Counted from the first letter of the stretch, positions 16,336 through 25,661 are shown. The stretch is DNA of 64,000 bases from Kitasatospora sp. DSM 101779 (GCF_025655475.1 NZ_JAHTIK010000001.1:4563743-4627742), one strand, 5' to 3'. A program made the numbers and translations. The notes: generated by a model not told the origin, from the sequence alone.

Positions 16336-17910
16336 TCAAAATGCAGGTGTTTCCTGGGTGGTGGTCTGGACCATTTCGGGCGTGGGGCGGCTGGTCGGAC
16401 CGGCCGGCAGGTGCTTCATGAGGCGGTGGGCGACCAGGGCGGCACCGATCAGGAAGACCGCACCGGCCACCGCGGCGACGTGCATGCCGTCGGCGAAGGC
16501 GTGACGGGCCACCGTCAGCAGGTCGGCGCCGGTGCCGCCGCCGAGCCGGGCTGCCGCCGTGACGGCACCGCCGAGCGTGTCGTGCGCCGCCCGGGCGGCG
16601 TCGCCGGGCAGCCCGGAGGGGAGCCCCTGCTCCAGTCGGGACTTGTAGACCGCGGCGCCGGCCGTGCCGAGTACCGCGATGCCCAGCGAACCGCCCAGCT
16701 CGGAGGCGGTCTCCGAGGCGGCGGAGGCGGCGCCGGCCTGCTCGGGCGGCGCGGCCGAGACGACCATCTCGGTGGTGAGGGTCATGGTGCCGACCGAGCC
16801 GGCCGCGATCACCCCGGCCGCGGTGAGCGGCAGCCAGAGCGGTGTGTCCGGGCGGACGAGGACCATCAGCGCGTAGCCGACCGCCCCGGTCAGGAACCCG
16901 GCGGTCATCAGGACGGCCGGCCGGACCCTGCCCGCCAGTGCGCCCACCGAGCCGGCGGCCGCGGCGACGCCGACCGAGGGCAGCAGCGCCCAGAGCGCGG
17001 CGGTCAGCGGGCTCATCCCCTTCACCAGCTGCAGGTACTGAGAGGTGTAGAGGGTGAAGCCCATCATCGCGAACATCGCGACGGTGTTGACCGTGATCGC
17101 GCCGGTGAAGGTGCGGATCCGGAACAGCGCCGGGTCGATCAGCGGGTGCTCGGCGGTGCGCAGCCGGCGGACGAGGGCGGCGGCGGCCAGCGCCCCGGCG
17201 GCCAGGGCGGCGAGCGGCGGCGCGGCCCAGCCGTCCACGGCCAGGGTCTTGATGCCGTACACGATCGGCAGGACGGCGGCGATCGACAGTGCGGCACCGA
17301 GGAGGTCGAAGCGGCCCTGCCGCGGTGCGCGGTACTCGGGCATCAGCACCGGCGCCGCGACGAGCACCAGCAGCATCACCGGGACGGCGGCCAGGAAGGC
17401 CGATCCCCACCAGAAGTGGTCCAGCAGCAGCCCGCCGGCCACCGGGCCGAGGGTGGCACCGCCCATCAGTGCGGCCGTCCAGATGCCGAGGGCGGCCTGC
17501 CGCTGCTTGGGGTCGTGGAACATGTTGCGGATCAGCGCCAGCGTGGACGGCATGACGGTGGCCCCGGCCACCCCGAGCATCGCCCGGGCGGCGATCAGTC
17601 CGCCGGCCCCGTCCGCCCGGGCGGCGAGCAGCGAGGCCGCGGCGAACCCGGCGGCCCCCAGCATCAGCAGCCGCCGCCGGCCGATCCGGTCGCCCAGGGC
17701 GCCCATCGGGATCAGCAGCCCGGCCAGCAGGAACGAGTAGATGTCCATGATCCACAGCTGCTGGGTGCCGCTCGGTCGCAGGTCGGTGGAGATGAACGGG
17801 ACGGCGAAGAAGAGCACGCCCATGTCCATGGTCAGGACGAGGGTCGGCAGCAGGAGGACGGCGAGTCCGGTCCATTCGCGTCGGCCGGCACGGCCGTGAG
17901 TGGCGGTCAT
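16336..17910 (-). CDS. MFS drug exporter, DHA2 family (14 TM)
   Basis: A 524-residue major facilitator with about 14 TM helices. The MFS motif GALGDRIGRRRLL follows TM2, and LALIRNMFHDPKQRQAALGIW and the antiporter motif C region (GGATLGPVAGGLLLDHFWWG) are typical of the EmrB/QacA family of proton-coupled multidrug exporters. Start ATG 17910. It is divergent from the TetR gene at 18020, with 109 bases between; that gap holds a perfect 7+7+7 inverted repeat (17949-17969), the probable operator, so TetR-mediated repression relieved by a drug ligand is expected. Confidence 0.9.
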   Translation of the reverse strand: MTATHGRAGRREWTGLAVLLLPTLVLTMDMGVLFFAVPFISTDLRPSGTQQLWIMDIYSFLLAGLLIPMGALGDRIGRRRLLMLGAAGFAAASLLAARADGAGGLIAARAMLGVAGATVMPSTLALIRNMFHDPKQRQAALGIWTAALMGGATLGPVAGGLLLDHFWWGSAFLAAVPVMLLVLVAAPVLMPEYRAPRQGRFDLLGAALSIAAVLPIVYGIKTLAVDGWAAPPLAALAAGALAAAALVRRLRTAEHPLIDPALFRIRTFTGAITVNTVAMFAMMGFTLYTSQYLQLVKGMSPLTAALWALLPSVGVAAAAGSVGALAGRVRPAVLMTAGFLTGAVGYALMVLVRPDTPLWLPLTAAGVIAAGSVGTMTLTTEMVVSAAPPEQAGAASAASETASELGGSLGIAVLGTAGAAVYKSRLEQGLPSGLPGDAARAAHDTLGGAVTAAARLGGGTGADLLTVARHAFADGMHVAAVAGAVFLIGAALVAHRLMKHLPAGPTSRPTPEMVQTTTQETPAF

Positions 17911-17935
17911 GGCAGTGACTGTACGAGCGTATGAA

Positions 17936-17969
17936 ACGATTGTCTAGTACAAGCGTCTAAATCGCTTGT
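17936..17969. promoter_or_regulatory. TetR operator between exporter and regulator
   Basis: A perfect inverted repeat ACAAGCG-TCTAAAT-CGCTTGT spans 17949-17969. An overlapping TTGT-CTAGT-ACAA pairing at 17940-17952 shares its arm, giving two overlapping dyads in an AT-richer stretch. This is the usual place for a TetR repressor that controls both the divergent exporter and itself. Confidence 0.7.
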
Positions 17970-18019
17970 CTCACTCGATCGTGCAAGACGTCCGTCCAGT
18001 CCGGCGGTAGCATCGGGGC

Positions 18020-18622
18020 ATGGGAAATCGCGAGGACCTGCTGGTCGGCGCCAAGCGCTGCCTCCTGGAGAAGGGCTACGGGCGGACCACCGCCCGGGAC
18101 ATCGCCTCGGCCGCAGGCGTCAGCCTGGCCGCCATCGGCTACCACTACGGCTCCAAGGACGCCCTGCTGACCAGGGCGATGATGGAGGCCATGGGGGAGT
18201 GGGGCGACGAGCTCGGCCGGGTGCTGGCCGCGCTCGGCGAGGAGACGGACCCTCAGGAGCGCTTCGTCGCCGCCTGGGACAAGGTGCTGGAGAGCTTCAC
18301 CGAGCACCGCGGGCTGTGGGCGGTGCAGATCGAGATCCTCGCGCAGATGGAGCACTCGCCCGAGCTGCGCGAGGTGCTCGGCGGCGCGCAGAAGGAGGCC
18401 CGGCTCGGGCTCTCCGCGATGTTCCAGGGCCTGCCCGAGGTGCCCGACACCCCGGAGGAGCTGGCCCGCGGCGCCTTCTACCAGGCGCTGCTCGCCGGGC
18501 TCGCCACCCAGTGGCTGGTCTCGCCCGAACTCGCCCCGGACGGACGGGAGTTCCTGGAGGGCCTGCGACTGGTCGGTGCCTCCGTGCTGTCGGCCGCCGG
18601 CATCCGCGCGGCGGCCGGCTGA
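18020..18622 (+). CDS. TetR/AcrR family repressor
   Basis: A 200-residue regulator. The N-terminal HTH covers residues 3-48 (NREDLLVGAKRCLLEKGYGRTTARDIASAAGVSLAAIGYHYGSKDALL). The C-terminal ligand domain ends in a helix pair (YQALLAGLATQWLVSPE). It most likely represses the divergent DHA2 exporter gene through the dyad at 17949-17969. The ATG at 18020 has only a weak purine stretch upstream. A cupin-like gene lies convergent, 6 bases beyond the stop. Confidence 0.92.
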   Translation: MGNREDLLVGAKRCLLEKGYGRTTARDIASAAGVSLAAIGYHYGSKDALLTRAMMEAMGEWGDELGRVLAALGEETDPQERFVAAWDKVLESFTEHRGLWAVQIEILAQMEHSPELREVLGGAQKEARLGLSAMFQGLPEVPDTPEELARGAFYQALLAGLATQWLVSPELAPDGREFLEGLRLVGASVLSAAGIRAAAG

Positions 18623-18628
18623 CGGTCG

Positions 18629-18961
18629 TCAGTTGGTGACGGCGGTCAGCAGCACGACCGAGTCCTCGTGCGCGAGCAGGCCGTGCCGCTCCTGCGGGAT
18701 GCCGTGCAGCTCGCCCGCCGCCGCCTCCTGCTGCCGCCCGGCGATGGTCAGCGACACCCGGCCGCGCAGCACCAGCAGGCTGGCGGCGACCGGGGCGTTG
18801 TGCTCGTCCAGCGAGCTGCCCGCGGTCAGTGCGATCACGGTCTGCCGCAGCACGCCGTCGTGCAGCACCAGGTGGGCACTGCGCCCGTGCGGGTGAGCGG
18901 CGGCGAGTGCGGCGTGCTCGTCGGCGAGCGCGTCGATGTCGACGCGGACGGGTTCGGTCAT
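18629..18961 (-). CDS. cupin-domain protein, 110 aa
   Basis: A small cupin-fold protein. The double-psi strands and turns read RQTVIALTAGSSLDEHNAPVAASLLVLRGRVSLTIAGRQ, followed by AGELHGIPQERHGLLAHEDSVVLLT. The first motif has one potential metal ligand (EHN) and the second HG/RHGL, so a metal site is possible. The ATG at 18961 has AAGGAGG 6 bases upstream. Cupins of this size often bind small molecules or blunt stress metabolites; no specific role can be claimed. It is convergent with the TetR gene. Confidence 0.78.
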   Translation of the reverse strand: MTEPVRVDIDALADEHAALAAAHPHGRSAHLVLHDGVLRQTVIALTAGSSLDEHNAPVAASLLVLRGRVSLTIAGRQQEAAAGELHGIPQERHGLLAHEDSVVLLTAVTN

Positions 18962-19073
18962 CGCGGCCTCCTTGCGGCTCGGCGCTCCGATCCATGAGAC
19001 ACCTGTCAGGCGTCCGGCCGCACCCGCACCCGCTCGGCGTGCGGCCCGCGCGGAGCGGCCCGATCGTGGATGC

Positions 19074-19346
19074 ATGGCGACCAACCAGAAGTTCAGCAGC
19101 GGATTCCGCGTCAACCGCACCATGCTCGGCACCGGCGTGGTCCTCGCCGGCATCGGCACCGTGCTCTCATTGGCCGGCACGGCGATCGCGTGCGCGACCC
19201 TCGCCTCGGCGGGCCGCGACTACGTCAACCGGATGGAGACCCCGCCCAGCGAGCAGGCGCGCCGGGCGATGCAGCAGGCCAAGGCCGCCTCGCTGGCCGG
19301 GCTGGAGGCCTGGCGGACCGAGGCCCGGTCGGCCTCCGCCAACTGA
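19074..19346 (+). CDS. hypothetical protein with one TM helix, 90 aa
   Basis: A 90-residue protein starting MATNQKFSSGFRVNRTML, with a hydrophobic helix at about 17-42 (MLGTGVVLAGIGTVLSLAGTAIACA) and a charged, probably cytoplasmic tail (MQQAKAASLAGLEAWRTE). No recognised domain. Coding is supported by GC bias at third positions and by the coherent TM-plus-helix layout. The gene is divergent from the cupin gene and convergent with the acyl-CoA synthetase gene. Confidence 0.6.
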   Translation: MATNQKFSSGFRVNRTMLGTGVVLAGIGTVLSLAGTAIACATLASAGRDYVNRMETPPSEQARRAMQQAKAASLAGLEAWRTEARSASAN

Positions 19347-19391
19347 GCCCCCGCCGCAGCCGAACCGCGGTGCGCGGACCGGGGCTCGCCG

Positions 19392-21071
19392 TCAGGGCCG
19401 GGGCACTGCCGCCCCGGCCTCCTGGCGCAGTGCCTGCTTGAGGATCTTGCCGGTCGGGTTGCGCGGCAGCGGCCCGTCGCGGAAGACCACGTGGGCGGGC
19501 ACCTTGAACGCGGCCAGCCGGGACGCCACGTGCGCCCGGACCTCCGCCGCGTCCGGCTCCGTGCCGGCGTGCGCCACCACCACCGCGGCCACCTCCTCGC
19601 CCAGCAACGGGTGCGGCACACCGACCACCGCGGCGTCCGCGATGCCCGGATGGCTCAGCAGGACGCCCTCGACCTCCCCGCAGTAGACGTTCTCGCCGCC
19701 GCGGATCACCACGTCCTTCAGCCGGTCCACCACGTACACCTCGCCGTCCGCCAGCCGGGCGAGGTCGCCGGTGCGGAACCAGCCGTCGGCGGTGAACGCG
19801 GCGGCGGTGGCGTCCGGGTCGCCCCGGTAGCCGCCGAACACCGGCTGGCCGCGCAGCAGGAGCTCGCCGATCTCGCCGTCCGGCAGCGGTGCGCCTTCCG
19901 CGTCCGCGATCCGCACCTCCACCGCCGGGCACGGGCGCCCGATCGACTCCGGCCGGGCCAGGTAGCGGGCGCCGACCTGGGCCGTCACCCCGCCGCAGGT
20001 CTCGGTGAGGCCGTAGCCGTTGCGGGCCTCCACCCTGCCGCCGAACTGCCGGGCGATCCGCCCCGCGAGGCCCGGCGGGGCGGGGGCGCCACCGGTGCTG
20101 ATCATGGTCAGGCTCGCCAGCGGGTCGCCGGCGGCGTCCGCCGCGTCCAACAGGCCGAGCGCCGTGGTCGGCACCCCCGCGAAGATCGTGGCCCGGTGGT
20201 GGGCGATCAGCTGCCGGGCGGCGTCCGGGTCCCAGCGGTGCATCAGCACCGCCGTGCCGCCCGCGGCCATCACCAGGAAGACCGAGGTGAAGGCCGCGAC
20301 GTGGAAGAACGGGAAGGTCATCAGCACCGTCGGCGGCGCCGCGGCCTGCGGGGAGTCGCCCCGGCAGAGCGCCGCGCCGGCCGCGAAGAAGCGCGGGGTG
20401 AGCGCGCCGGCGCACCAGTTGGCGTGGCTGGCGGCCACGCCCTTGGGACGGCCGGTGGTGCCCGAGGTGTAGATCAGCGTGGCCGGGTCGTCCGGGCCGA
20501 CGGACGGCTCCGGGGCGGGCAGGCCGGTCAGCGGCAGGTCCTCGAAGCGGTCGTGCGGACCGTCGGCGCCGACGGTCAGCAGCGGCACCCCGCGGGTCGC
20601 CGCCCACGCCGTCGTCCGCGCGGCACGCTCCGGATCGGCGACCACCAGGCCCGGCCGGCAGTCGTCCAGCGCCCGGGCCAGCTCCTGCGGCCCCCACCAG
20701 GCGTTCAGCGGGACGGCGACCAGGCCCGCGGCCTGGGCCGCCCAGAACGCGACCTGCCACTCGGGCAGGTTGCGCATCGCGATCGCCACCCGGTCGCCCG
20801 GGCGCAGCCCGTACTCCGTCCGGCAGCGGTGGGCGAGGGCCGAGGCCGCGGCGTGGTGCTCGGCGAAGCTCCAGGTGCGGTCGCCCGCCACCAGGAACGG
20901 GCGGTCGCCGTGGGCGAGGGAGGCGTCGAACACCTCCCGCAGGGTGCGGGGACCGCGGACGTACCGCGGCCCCCGCGGGCCGGGCGCCGCCTCGAACGGC
21001 GCGCCGGGCGCGGCCAGTGACGCGTGGGCGCGGGCGGCGGCGGCGAGCGAGTCCTTTGGTGCGGCGGTCAT
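19392..21071 (-). CDS. acyl-CoA synthetase (AMP-forming)
   Basis: A 559-residue ANL-superfamily ligase that activates a carboxylic acid with ATP to acyl-AMP, then acyl-CoA. Motifs are in order: A3 YTSGTTGRPKGV near 212, NGYGLTE (A5), GWFRTGD (A7), and the C-terminal catalytic lysine motif NPTGKILK. The length fits fatty-acyl and aryl CoA ligases of the FadD/CaiC type; the acid substrate is unknown. The gene starts 13 bases after the stop of the acyl-CoA dehydrogenase gene on the same strand, so the two form an operon for activating and oxidising a fatty or branched acid. Confidence 0.93.
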   Translation of the reverse strand: MTAAPKDSLAAAARAHASLAAPGAPFEAAPGPRGPRYVRGPRTLREVFDASLAHGDRPFLVAGDRTWSFAEHHAAASALAHRCRTEYGLRPGDRVAIAMRNLPEWQVAFWAAQAAGLVAVPLNAWWGPQELARALDDCRPGLVVADPERAARTTAWAATRGVPLLTVGADGPHDRFEDLPLTGLPAPEPSVGPDDPATLIYTSGTTGRPKGVAASHANWCAGALTPRFFAAGAALCRGDSPQAAAPPTVLMTFPFFHVAAFTSVFLVMAAGGTAVLMHRWDPDAARQLIAHHRATIFAGVPTTALGLLDAADAAGDPLASLTMISTGGAPAPPGLAGRIARQFGGRVEARNGYGLTETCGGVTAQVGARYLARPESIGRPCPAVEVRIADAEGAPLPDGEIGELLLRGQPVFGGYRGDPDATAAAFTADGWFRTGDLARLADGEVYVVDRLKDVVIRGGENVYCGEVEGVLLSHPGIADAAVVGVPHPLLGEEVAAVVVAHAGTEPDAAEVRAHVASRLAAFKVPAHVVFRDGPLPRNPTGKILKQALRQEAGAAVPRP

Positions 21072-21084
21072 CGGCCCTCCGGCC

Positions 21085-22242
21085 TCACAGGCCGAGCGAC
21101 TTGGCGATGATGGTCTTCATGACCTCGCTGGTCCCGCCGTAGATCCGGAACACCCGGTTGTCGGTGTAGAGGCGGGCGATCGGGTACTCCAGGATGTAGC
21201 CGTAGCCGCCGTGCAGCTGCAGGCACTTGTCGATCACCTCGGAGGCCGACTCGGTGCAGAACAGCTTGGCGGCCGCCGCGTCCGCGACCGTCAGGTCGCC
21301 GTTCTGGTAGAGCTCCAGGGCACGGTCGACCATCGACTGCTGGGCGACCACCTGGGCCTCGCAGTCGGCCAGGGTGAACTTGGTGTTCTGGAACTCGGCG
21401 ACGGCCTGGCCGAAGACCTTGCGGTCCTTCACGTACTGCACCGCGAAGCGCACCGCCGCGGCCGCGGCGGCGTAGGCGCCGACGGCGATCGCCAGGCGCT
21501 CCTGCACCAGGTTGTGGGTGAGGTAGGTGAAGGCCCTGCCCTCCTCGCCCAGCAGGTCCTCCACCGGCACCTTGACGTCGGTGAAGGAGAGCTCGGCGGT
21601 GTCGGAGGTGCGCAGGCCGATCTTCTGCAGCTTGCGGCCGACCGCGTAGCCCTCGGACTTCGTGTCCACGCAGAGGATCGACAGGCCGGCCCGGCGGTTC
21701 GCCGGATCGTACGGAGCGGTGCGGGCCACCACCAGGACGAGGTCCGCCAGCACGCCGCCGGTGATGAAGGTCTTGGCGCCGTTGAGGACGTAGTGGGTGC
21801 CGTCCTCGGAGAGCTTCGCCGTGGTCGAGATGCCGGCCAGGTCGGAGCCCGCGCCCGGCTCGGTCATCGCGATCGCCGTCATGATGTCGCCGGAGACGAA
21901 GCCGGGCAGCCAGCGCCGCTTCTGCTCCTCGTTCGCGTACTCCAGCAGGTACGGCAGCACCAGGCCGGTGTGCACGCCGGACGAGCCGAAGCTCACGCCC
22001 GCCCGGGCGACCTCCTCGGTGACGACCGCCTGGTACTTGAAACCGCTCTCGCCGGCGCCGCCGTACTCCTCCGGCACCTCGATGCCGTACACGCCGAGGG
22101 CGCCGAGCTTGCGGTAGAAGTCGCGCGGCGGGTGGCCGGCCGCCTCCCAGCTCTCGTAGACCGGGACGACCTCCTTGGCGATGAAGTCCCGGATGGTCGC
22201 CCGGAACGCCTCGTGGTCCTCGTTGAACACCGTCCGGCGCAC
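21085..22242 (-). CDS. acyl-CoA dehydrogenase
   Basis: A 385-residue FAD-dependent dehydrogenase making the alpha,beta double bond of acyl-CoA. GTG 22242 is chosen because AAGGGAG lies about 8 bases upstream and the protein then begins RRTVFNEDHEAFR, the usual family start; an ATG at 22281 would add 13 unusual residues. Signature 1 is AMTEPGAGSDLAG; signature 2 includes QLHGGYGYILEYPIARLYTD, and the end is RIYGGTSEVMKTIIAKSLGL with the family Gly-Gly-Thr-Ser-Glu motif. It is operonic with the acyl-CoA synthetase gene and divergent from the double-TetR regulator. Confidence 0.93.
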   Translation of the reverse strand: MRRTVFNEDHEAFRATIRDFIAKEVVPVYESWEAAGHPPRDFYRKLGALGVYGIEVPEEYGGAGESGFKYQAVVTEEVARAGVSFGSSGVHTGLVLPYLLEYANEEQKRRWLPGFVSGDIMTAIAMTEPGAGSDLAGISTTAKLSEDGTHYVLNGAKTFITGGVLADLVLVVARTAPYDPANRRAGLSILCVDTKSEGYAVGRKLQKIGLRTSDTAELSFTDVKVPVEDLLGEEGRAFTYLTHNLVQERLAIAVGAYAAAAAAVRFAVQYVKDRKVFGQAVAEFQNTKFTLADCEAQVVAQQSMVDRALELYQNGDLTVADAAAAKLFCTESASEVIDKCLQLHGGYGYILEYPIARLYTDNRVFRIYGGTSEVMKTIIAKSLGL

Positions 22243-22400
22243 GGCGGCGCTCCCTTCGTTCGGCGGCTGATCGCCAGACAAGTTAATCGCCGGTAGCTGC
22301 GGCTGTAAAGCATCGCGGCGGCATTTCCGCGCAGGTCACAGGCGCATAAGTGAATCCTTGCTACCCTGGCGTCGATCATCGGCGAGGTGGAGGAGCGCAC

Positions 22401-23648
22401 GTGGCGGCGGAGCGCGTACCCGGGGCGGGCGCGGCGGGGCGGGTGGTGCGCCGGCCGCCCGGGCGGAAGGCGCAGATCCTCGCCGCCGCGGCGGAGCAGT
22501 TCCACCGGCGCGGCTACCACCTGGTGTCCATGGCCGACGTCGCCGCCGAGGTCGGCATCACCGCACCCGCCCTCTACCGGCACTTCCGCAGCAAGCCCGA
22601 ACTGCTGCTGCGCGCCGTCGCCACCGACCTCCAGGCGCTGCGGACCGCGGTCCGGGCCGGCGCCGGCAGCCCCGCCGAGCTGTGCGCCGCACTCGCCCCG
22701 GTGGCCGTCGACCACCGGGCCCTGGGCACCCTCTGGCACCGCGACGCCCGGCTGCTCGCCCCGGCCGAGCGCGCCGCTCTCCGCCGAGACCTGCGCGCCG
22801 ACGTCCGCGCGATGGCCCGCACCCTCGCCCGATCCCGTCCCGAACTCCCCGACGGGCAGGCCGAGTTCCTCTGCTGGTCGCTGCTCTCCGGGTACGGCAG
22901 CCTCTCGTACCACACGTTCGCCCCGCCGCGGCGCTGGTTCGAGACGCTGCTGCGGCGGATCGGCGGCGAACTGCTCGCCGTCGCACCGCAGGACGAGGAC
23001 CGCGCCGGACCGGCCGCCGCCCGCGCCGCGCAGACCGCCGCCCCCGCCGGCACCGAGTCCCGCCGGGAGGAACTGCTGCTCGCCGCCGTCCGGCTGTTCC
23101 ACGAGCGAGGCTTCGACAACGTCTCCACCGACCGGATCGGCGCCGCCGTCGGCATCGCCGGGCCCAGCGTCTACAAGCACTTCGCCACCAAGGCCGAGCT
23201 GCTCGCCGCCGCCCTCGTCCGCAGCCGCGAACGGCTCTGGCACGAGGTCGAGGGGGCGATCGCCGACAGCACCGGGCCGGCCGCGGCACTGGACGCCGGC
23301 CTGCGCGCCTACCTGGACTTCGCCCGCCGGCACAGCCACTACCTCGGCGCCATGCTGAGCGAGACCGAACGCCTCGACCCGGCCGACCGGCGGGCCGCCG
23401 TCGACTTCCGCCGGGACTTCCTGCGAGTCTGGGTCGGCCTGCTCCAGCAGGTGCGGCCCGACTACGACACCGCCGAGGCCCGGATCCGCGTGCACGCCAT
23501 GTTCGCCGTCGTCAACGACGGCGTCCGGCACCGCCCCGGCGGCACCGGACCCGCCGCGGCCGGTCTGCTGGAGCCCGCCGCCCGCGCCGTCCTCGGACTG
23601 CCCGCGGCCTCGCCACCCACTGCGGGAAAAGAGCTGGTCGACGGATAG
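22401..23648 (+). CDS. tandem-domain TetR regulator (two complete HTH units)
   Basis: A 415-residue protein holding two TetR units. The first HTH is at about 17-62 (AQILAAAAEQFHRRGYHLVSMADVAAEVGITAPALYRHFRSKPELLL), with a ligand-type domain to about 195; a Pro/Ala linker leads to a second HTH at about 220-265 (ELLLAAVRLFHERGFDNVSTDRIGAAVGIAGPSVYKHFATKAELLA) and a second C-terminal domain. Start GTG 22401 has GGAGGAG just upstream. Ordinary TetR proteins are about 200 residues and dimerise, so this is a covalent double unit. It is divergent from the acyl-CoA dehydrogenase gene, which is its likely target. The HSP90 gene starts 23 bases after the stop. Confidence 0.9.
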   Translation: MAAERVPGAGAAGRVVRRPPGRKAQILAAAAEQFHRRGYHLVSMADVAAEVGITAPALYRHFRSKPELLLRAVATDLQALRTAVRAGAGSPAELCAALAPVAVDHRALGTLWHRDARLLAPAERAALRRDLRADVRAMARTLARSRPELPDGQAEFLCWSLLSGYGSLSYHTFAPPRRWFETLLRRIGGELLAVAPQDEDRAGPAAARAAQTAAPAGTESRREELLLAAVRLFHERGFDNVSTDRIGAAVGIAGPSVYKHFATKAELLAAALVRSRERLWHEVEGAIADSTGPAAALDAGLRAYLDFARRHSHYLGAMLSETERLDPADRRAAVDFRRDFLRVWVGLLQQVRPDYDTAEARIRVHAMFAVVNDGVRHRPGGTGPAAAGLLEPAARAVLGLPAASPPTAGKELVDG

Positions 23649-23671
23649 TCGTACTGGCAGAATCCGACCTC

Positions 23672-25504
23672 ATGTCCCAAGGTCTGCCGCCCGCCGACAA
23701 TCTGCGCACGACCGAGGTCGACCTCGGGGGGCTGGTGAGCGTACTCGCCACCCACCTCTACTCCACCCCGCTGGTCGCCCTGCGCGAACTCGTCCAGAAC
23801 GCCCACGACTCGCACACCCGCCGCCGGCTGGAGGACCCGGAGTCCACCGCCGTCCCGGTGATCCGCGTCCGGGCCGACACCGCCCGCCGCACCCTCACCG
23901 TCGAGGACACCGGCGCCGGCCTCACCGAGCCCGAGATCCACGCCTACCTCGCCACCGTCGGCACCGGCTACACCCGGATGCTGCGCGACCTGACCGGCAA
24001 CCAGGACCTCATCGGCGCCTTCGGCCTCGGCTTCCTCTCCGCCTTCTCGGTCGCCGACGAAGTCACCGTCACCACCACCTCGCACCGCGAACCCGGCCTC
24101 GGCCACCGCTACCGCAGCCGCGGCGGCGAGCAGTACAGCGTCGAACCGGTCGAGCCGCGGCCCGCCCCCGGCACCGCCGTGGAACTCCGCCTCAAGGCCG
24201 AGCACGGCCACCTCGCCGACGAGGAGGCGCTGCGCGAGGTCCTCGGCCGCTACTGCGTCCTGCTGCCGATCCCGGTGTACGTCGGCGAGGACGAACGGCC
24301 CGTCAACGACGTCCTGGTGCCCTGGCGGCAGAGCGTCGACGGCGACCTGCACACCGCCCGGATGCGCTTCGCCTCCGCCTTCGGCCGCCGCTTCGACCCG
24401 CTCACCGCCTTCCCCGTCACCCCCGTCGAGGGCGCCACCGACGCCGTCGGCCTGCTCTGGGTCCAGGACGGCGGCACCTACGGCTCCACCGACAACCGCG
24501 ACCTCGCCGTCTACCTGCGCGGCATGCTGCTCGCCGACGACGCCCGCGACCTGCTGCCCAGCTGGGCCGGATTCATCGGCGGCGTCGTCGAGTCCAGCCG
24601 GCTCACCCCCACCGCCAGCCGCGAGGACCTGCAGCGCGACGAGCACTACCGCGCCCTGCAGAAGGCCCTCGCCGACGCCGTCGTCGACGGCCTCTACGAG
24701 ACCGCGCGGCTGCACCCCGCCGCCTGGCGCCGCATCCTCGCCCGGCACGGCCAGGACCTGCTCGGCGCCGCCCTCTGCGACGACCGCCTCTTCACCCTGC
24801 TCGCCGACGACGTCCCCGTCCCCACCTCCCAGGGCGACCTCACCGCCGGCGCCCTGCGCGCCGCCGGCCGCGGCGCCCTGCACGTCGCCCTCGGCAGCGG
24901 CGGCGGCTTCGAGGAGATGCTCTACCGCGCCATGCAGGTGCCCATCGCTCGCGGCGACCGGTACGCCGTCCTGCCGTTCCTGCGGCGCTACGCCCAGCTG
25001 AAGGACTGCCGGATCGTCGAACTCGGCAGCGAGAGCGGCAACCGCGAGCTCTTCCGCGACCCCGCGGAGCCGCTCGCCGCGGAAGAGACCGCCTGGCTCA
25101 CCGCAGCCCTCGCCGACGAGGGCGAACAGCTCGTACCCGCCCGCTTCGACCCGCCTGGGCTGCCGCTCGTCCTGGTGCCCGACCGGGAGGCCGAACTCAA
25201 GGCCCGCATCGAGGACGACCAGGCGGACGCCCGGATCCCCTCCGCGGCGCTGCGGCTCGCCCGGGCGTTCACCGCCCGAACCGACGGCACCGTCAAGGCC
25301 CGGCTCTACCTCAACCTCGCCTCGCCGGCCGTCCAGGACCTGCTCACCGCCTACCGCGCGGGGCACACCGGCAGCGCCACCGCCGCCGGGCTGCTGCGCT
25401 CGCTCAAGGTGATCATGGCCGCCGCCGGCGGGTCCGCCAACGGCGACCTCACCGCCGCGCTCGCCGGCATCGGCACCGCGGTGGCCGCCCTGACCTGGGA
25501 GTAG
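23672..25504 (+). CDS. HSP90-family ATPase (HtpG-like)
   Basis: A 610-residue GHKL ATPase chaperone. The N-terminal ATP-binding domain shows ALRELVQNAHDSHTRR (with catalytic-type Glu and the Asn of the N box), VEDTGAGLTE (DxGxG) and IGAFGLGFLSAFSVADEV (GxxGxGF). The middle region keeps VLLPIPVYV, YLRGMLLADDARDLLP and VESSRLTPTASREDLQ, equivalents of the HtpG middle-domain motifs. The C-terminal part is divergent and has no MEEVD-like tail. The length is close to that of E. coli HtpG, but the sequence is far enough away to be a separate actinobacterial branch. It lies upstream of a large helical-repeat protein gene on the same strand. Confidence 0.88.
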   Translation: MSQGLPPADNLRTTEVDLGGLVSVLATHLYSTPLVALRELVQNAHDSHTRRRLEDPESTAVPVIRVRADTARRTLTVEDTGAGLTEPEIHAYLATVGTGYTRMLRDLTGNQDLIGAFGLGFLSAFSVADEVTVTTTSHREPGLGHRYRSRGGEQYSVEPVEPRPAPGTAVELRLKAEHGHLADEEALREVLGRYCVLLPIPVYVGEDERPVNDVLVPWRQSVDGDLHTARMRFASAFGRRFDPLTAFPVTPVEGATDAVGLLWVQDGGTYGSTDNRDLAVYLRGMLLADDARDLLPSWAGFIGGVVESSRLTPTASREDLQRDEHYRALQKALADAVVDGLYETARLHPAAWRRILARHGQDLLGAALCDDRLFTLLADDVPVPTSQGDLTAGALRAAGRGALHVALGSGGGFEEMLYRAMQVPIARGDRYAVLPFLRRYAQLKDCRIVELGSESGNRELFRDPAEPLAAEETAWLTAALADEGEQLVPARFDPPGLPLVLVPDREAELKARIEDDQADARIPSAALRLARAFTARTDGTVKARLYLNLASPAVQDLLTAYRAGHTGSATAAGLLRSLKVIMAAAGGSANGDLTAALAGIGTAVAALTWE

Positions 25505-25514
25505 GGAGAGCACC

Positions 25515-25535
25515 CAGGGGCGCGGGGAACCGCGC
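25515..25535 (+). repeat. dispersed intergenic repeat, third copy
   Basis: This 21-base string differs from the arm at 1394-1414 only at one position (AACCGCGC instead of AACTGCGC). Beyond it, GATTCGGATGCGGGCC parallels the bases flanking the reverse copy at 1482-1503, so homology extends past the core. It lies 11 bases after the stop of the HSP90 gene. Confidence 0.7.
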
Positions 25536-25661
25536 GATTCGGATGCGGGCCACTGTGCGTATCAGGGGCCGGCCCGGGTTCGTACCGAACCCGCCGCTGA
25601 GGGTGCACCACCCGCGCCAATGAGGGCTGCCCATCCTTCGTCCGTGAGGAGTTCACACCGT

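Noticed and set aside
19392..22242. Acyl-CoA synthetase and dehydrogenase as part of a secondary metabolite cluster
   Set aside because: No polyketide or peptide synthase genes around them; the pair plus a TetR regulator fits ordinary fatty-acid degradation.
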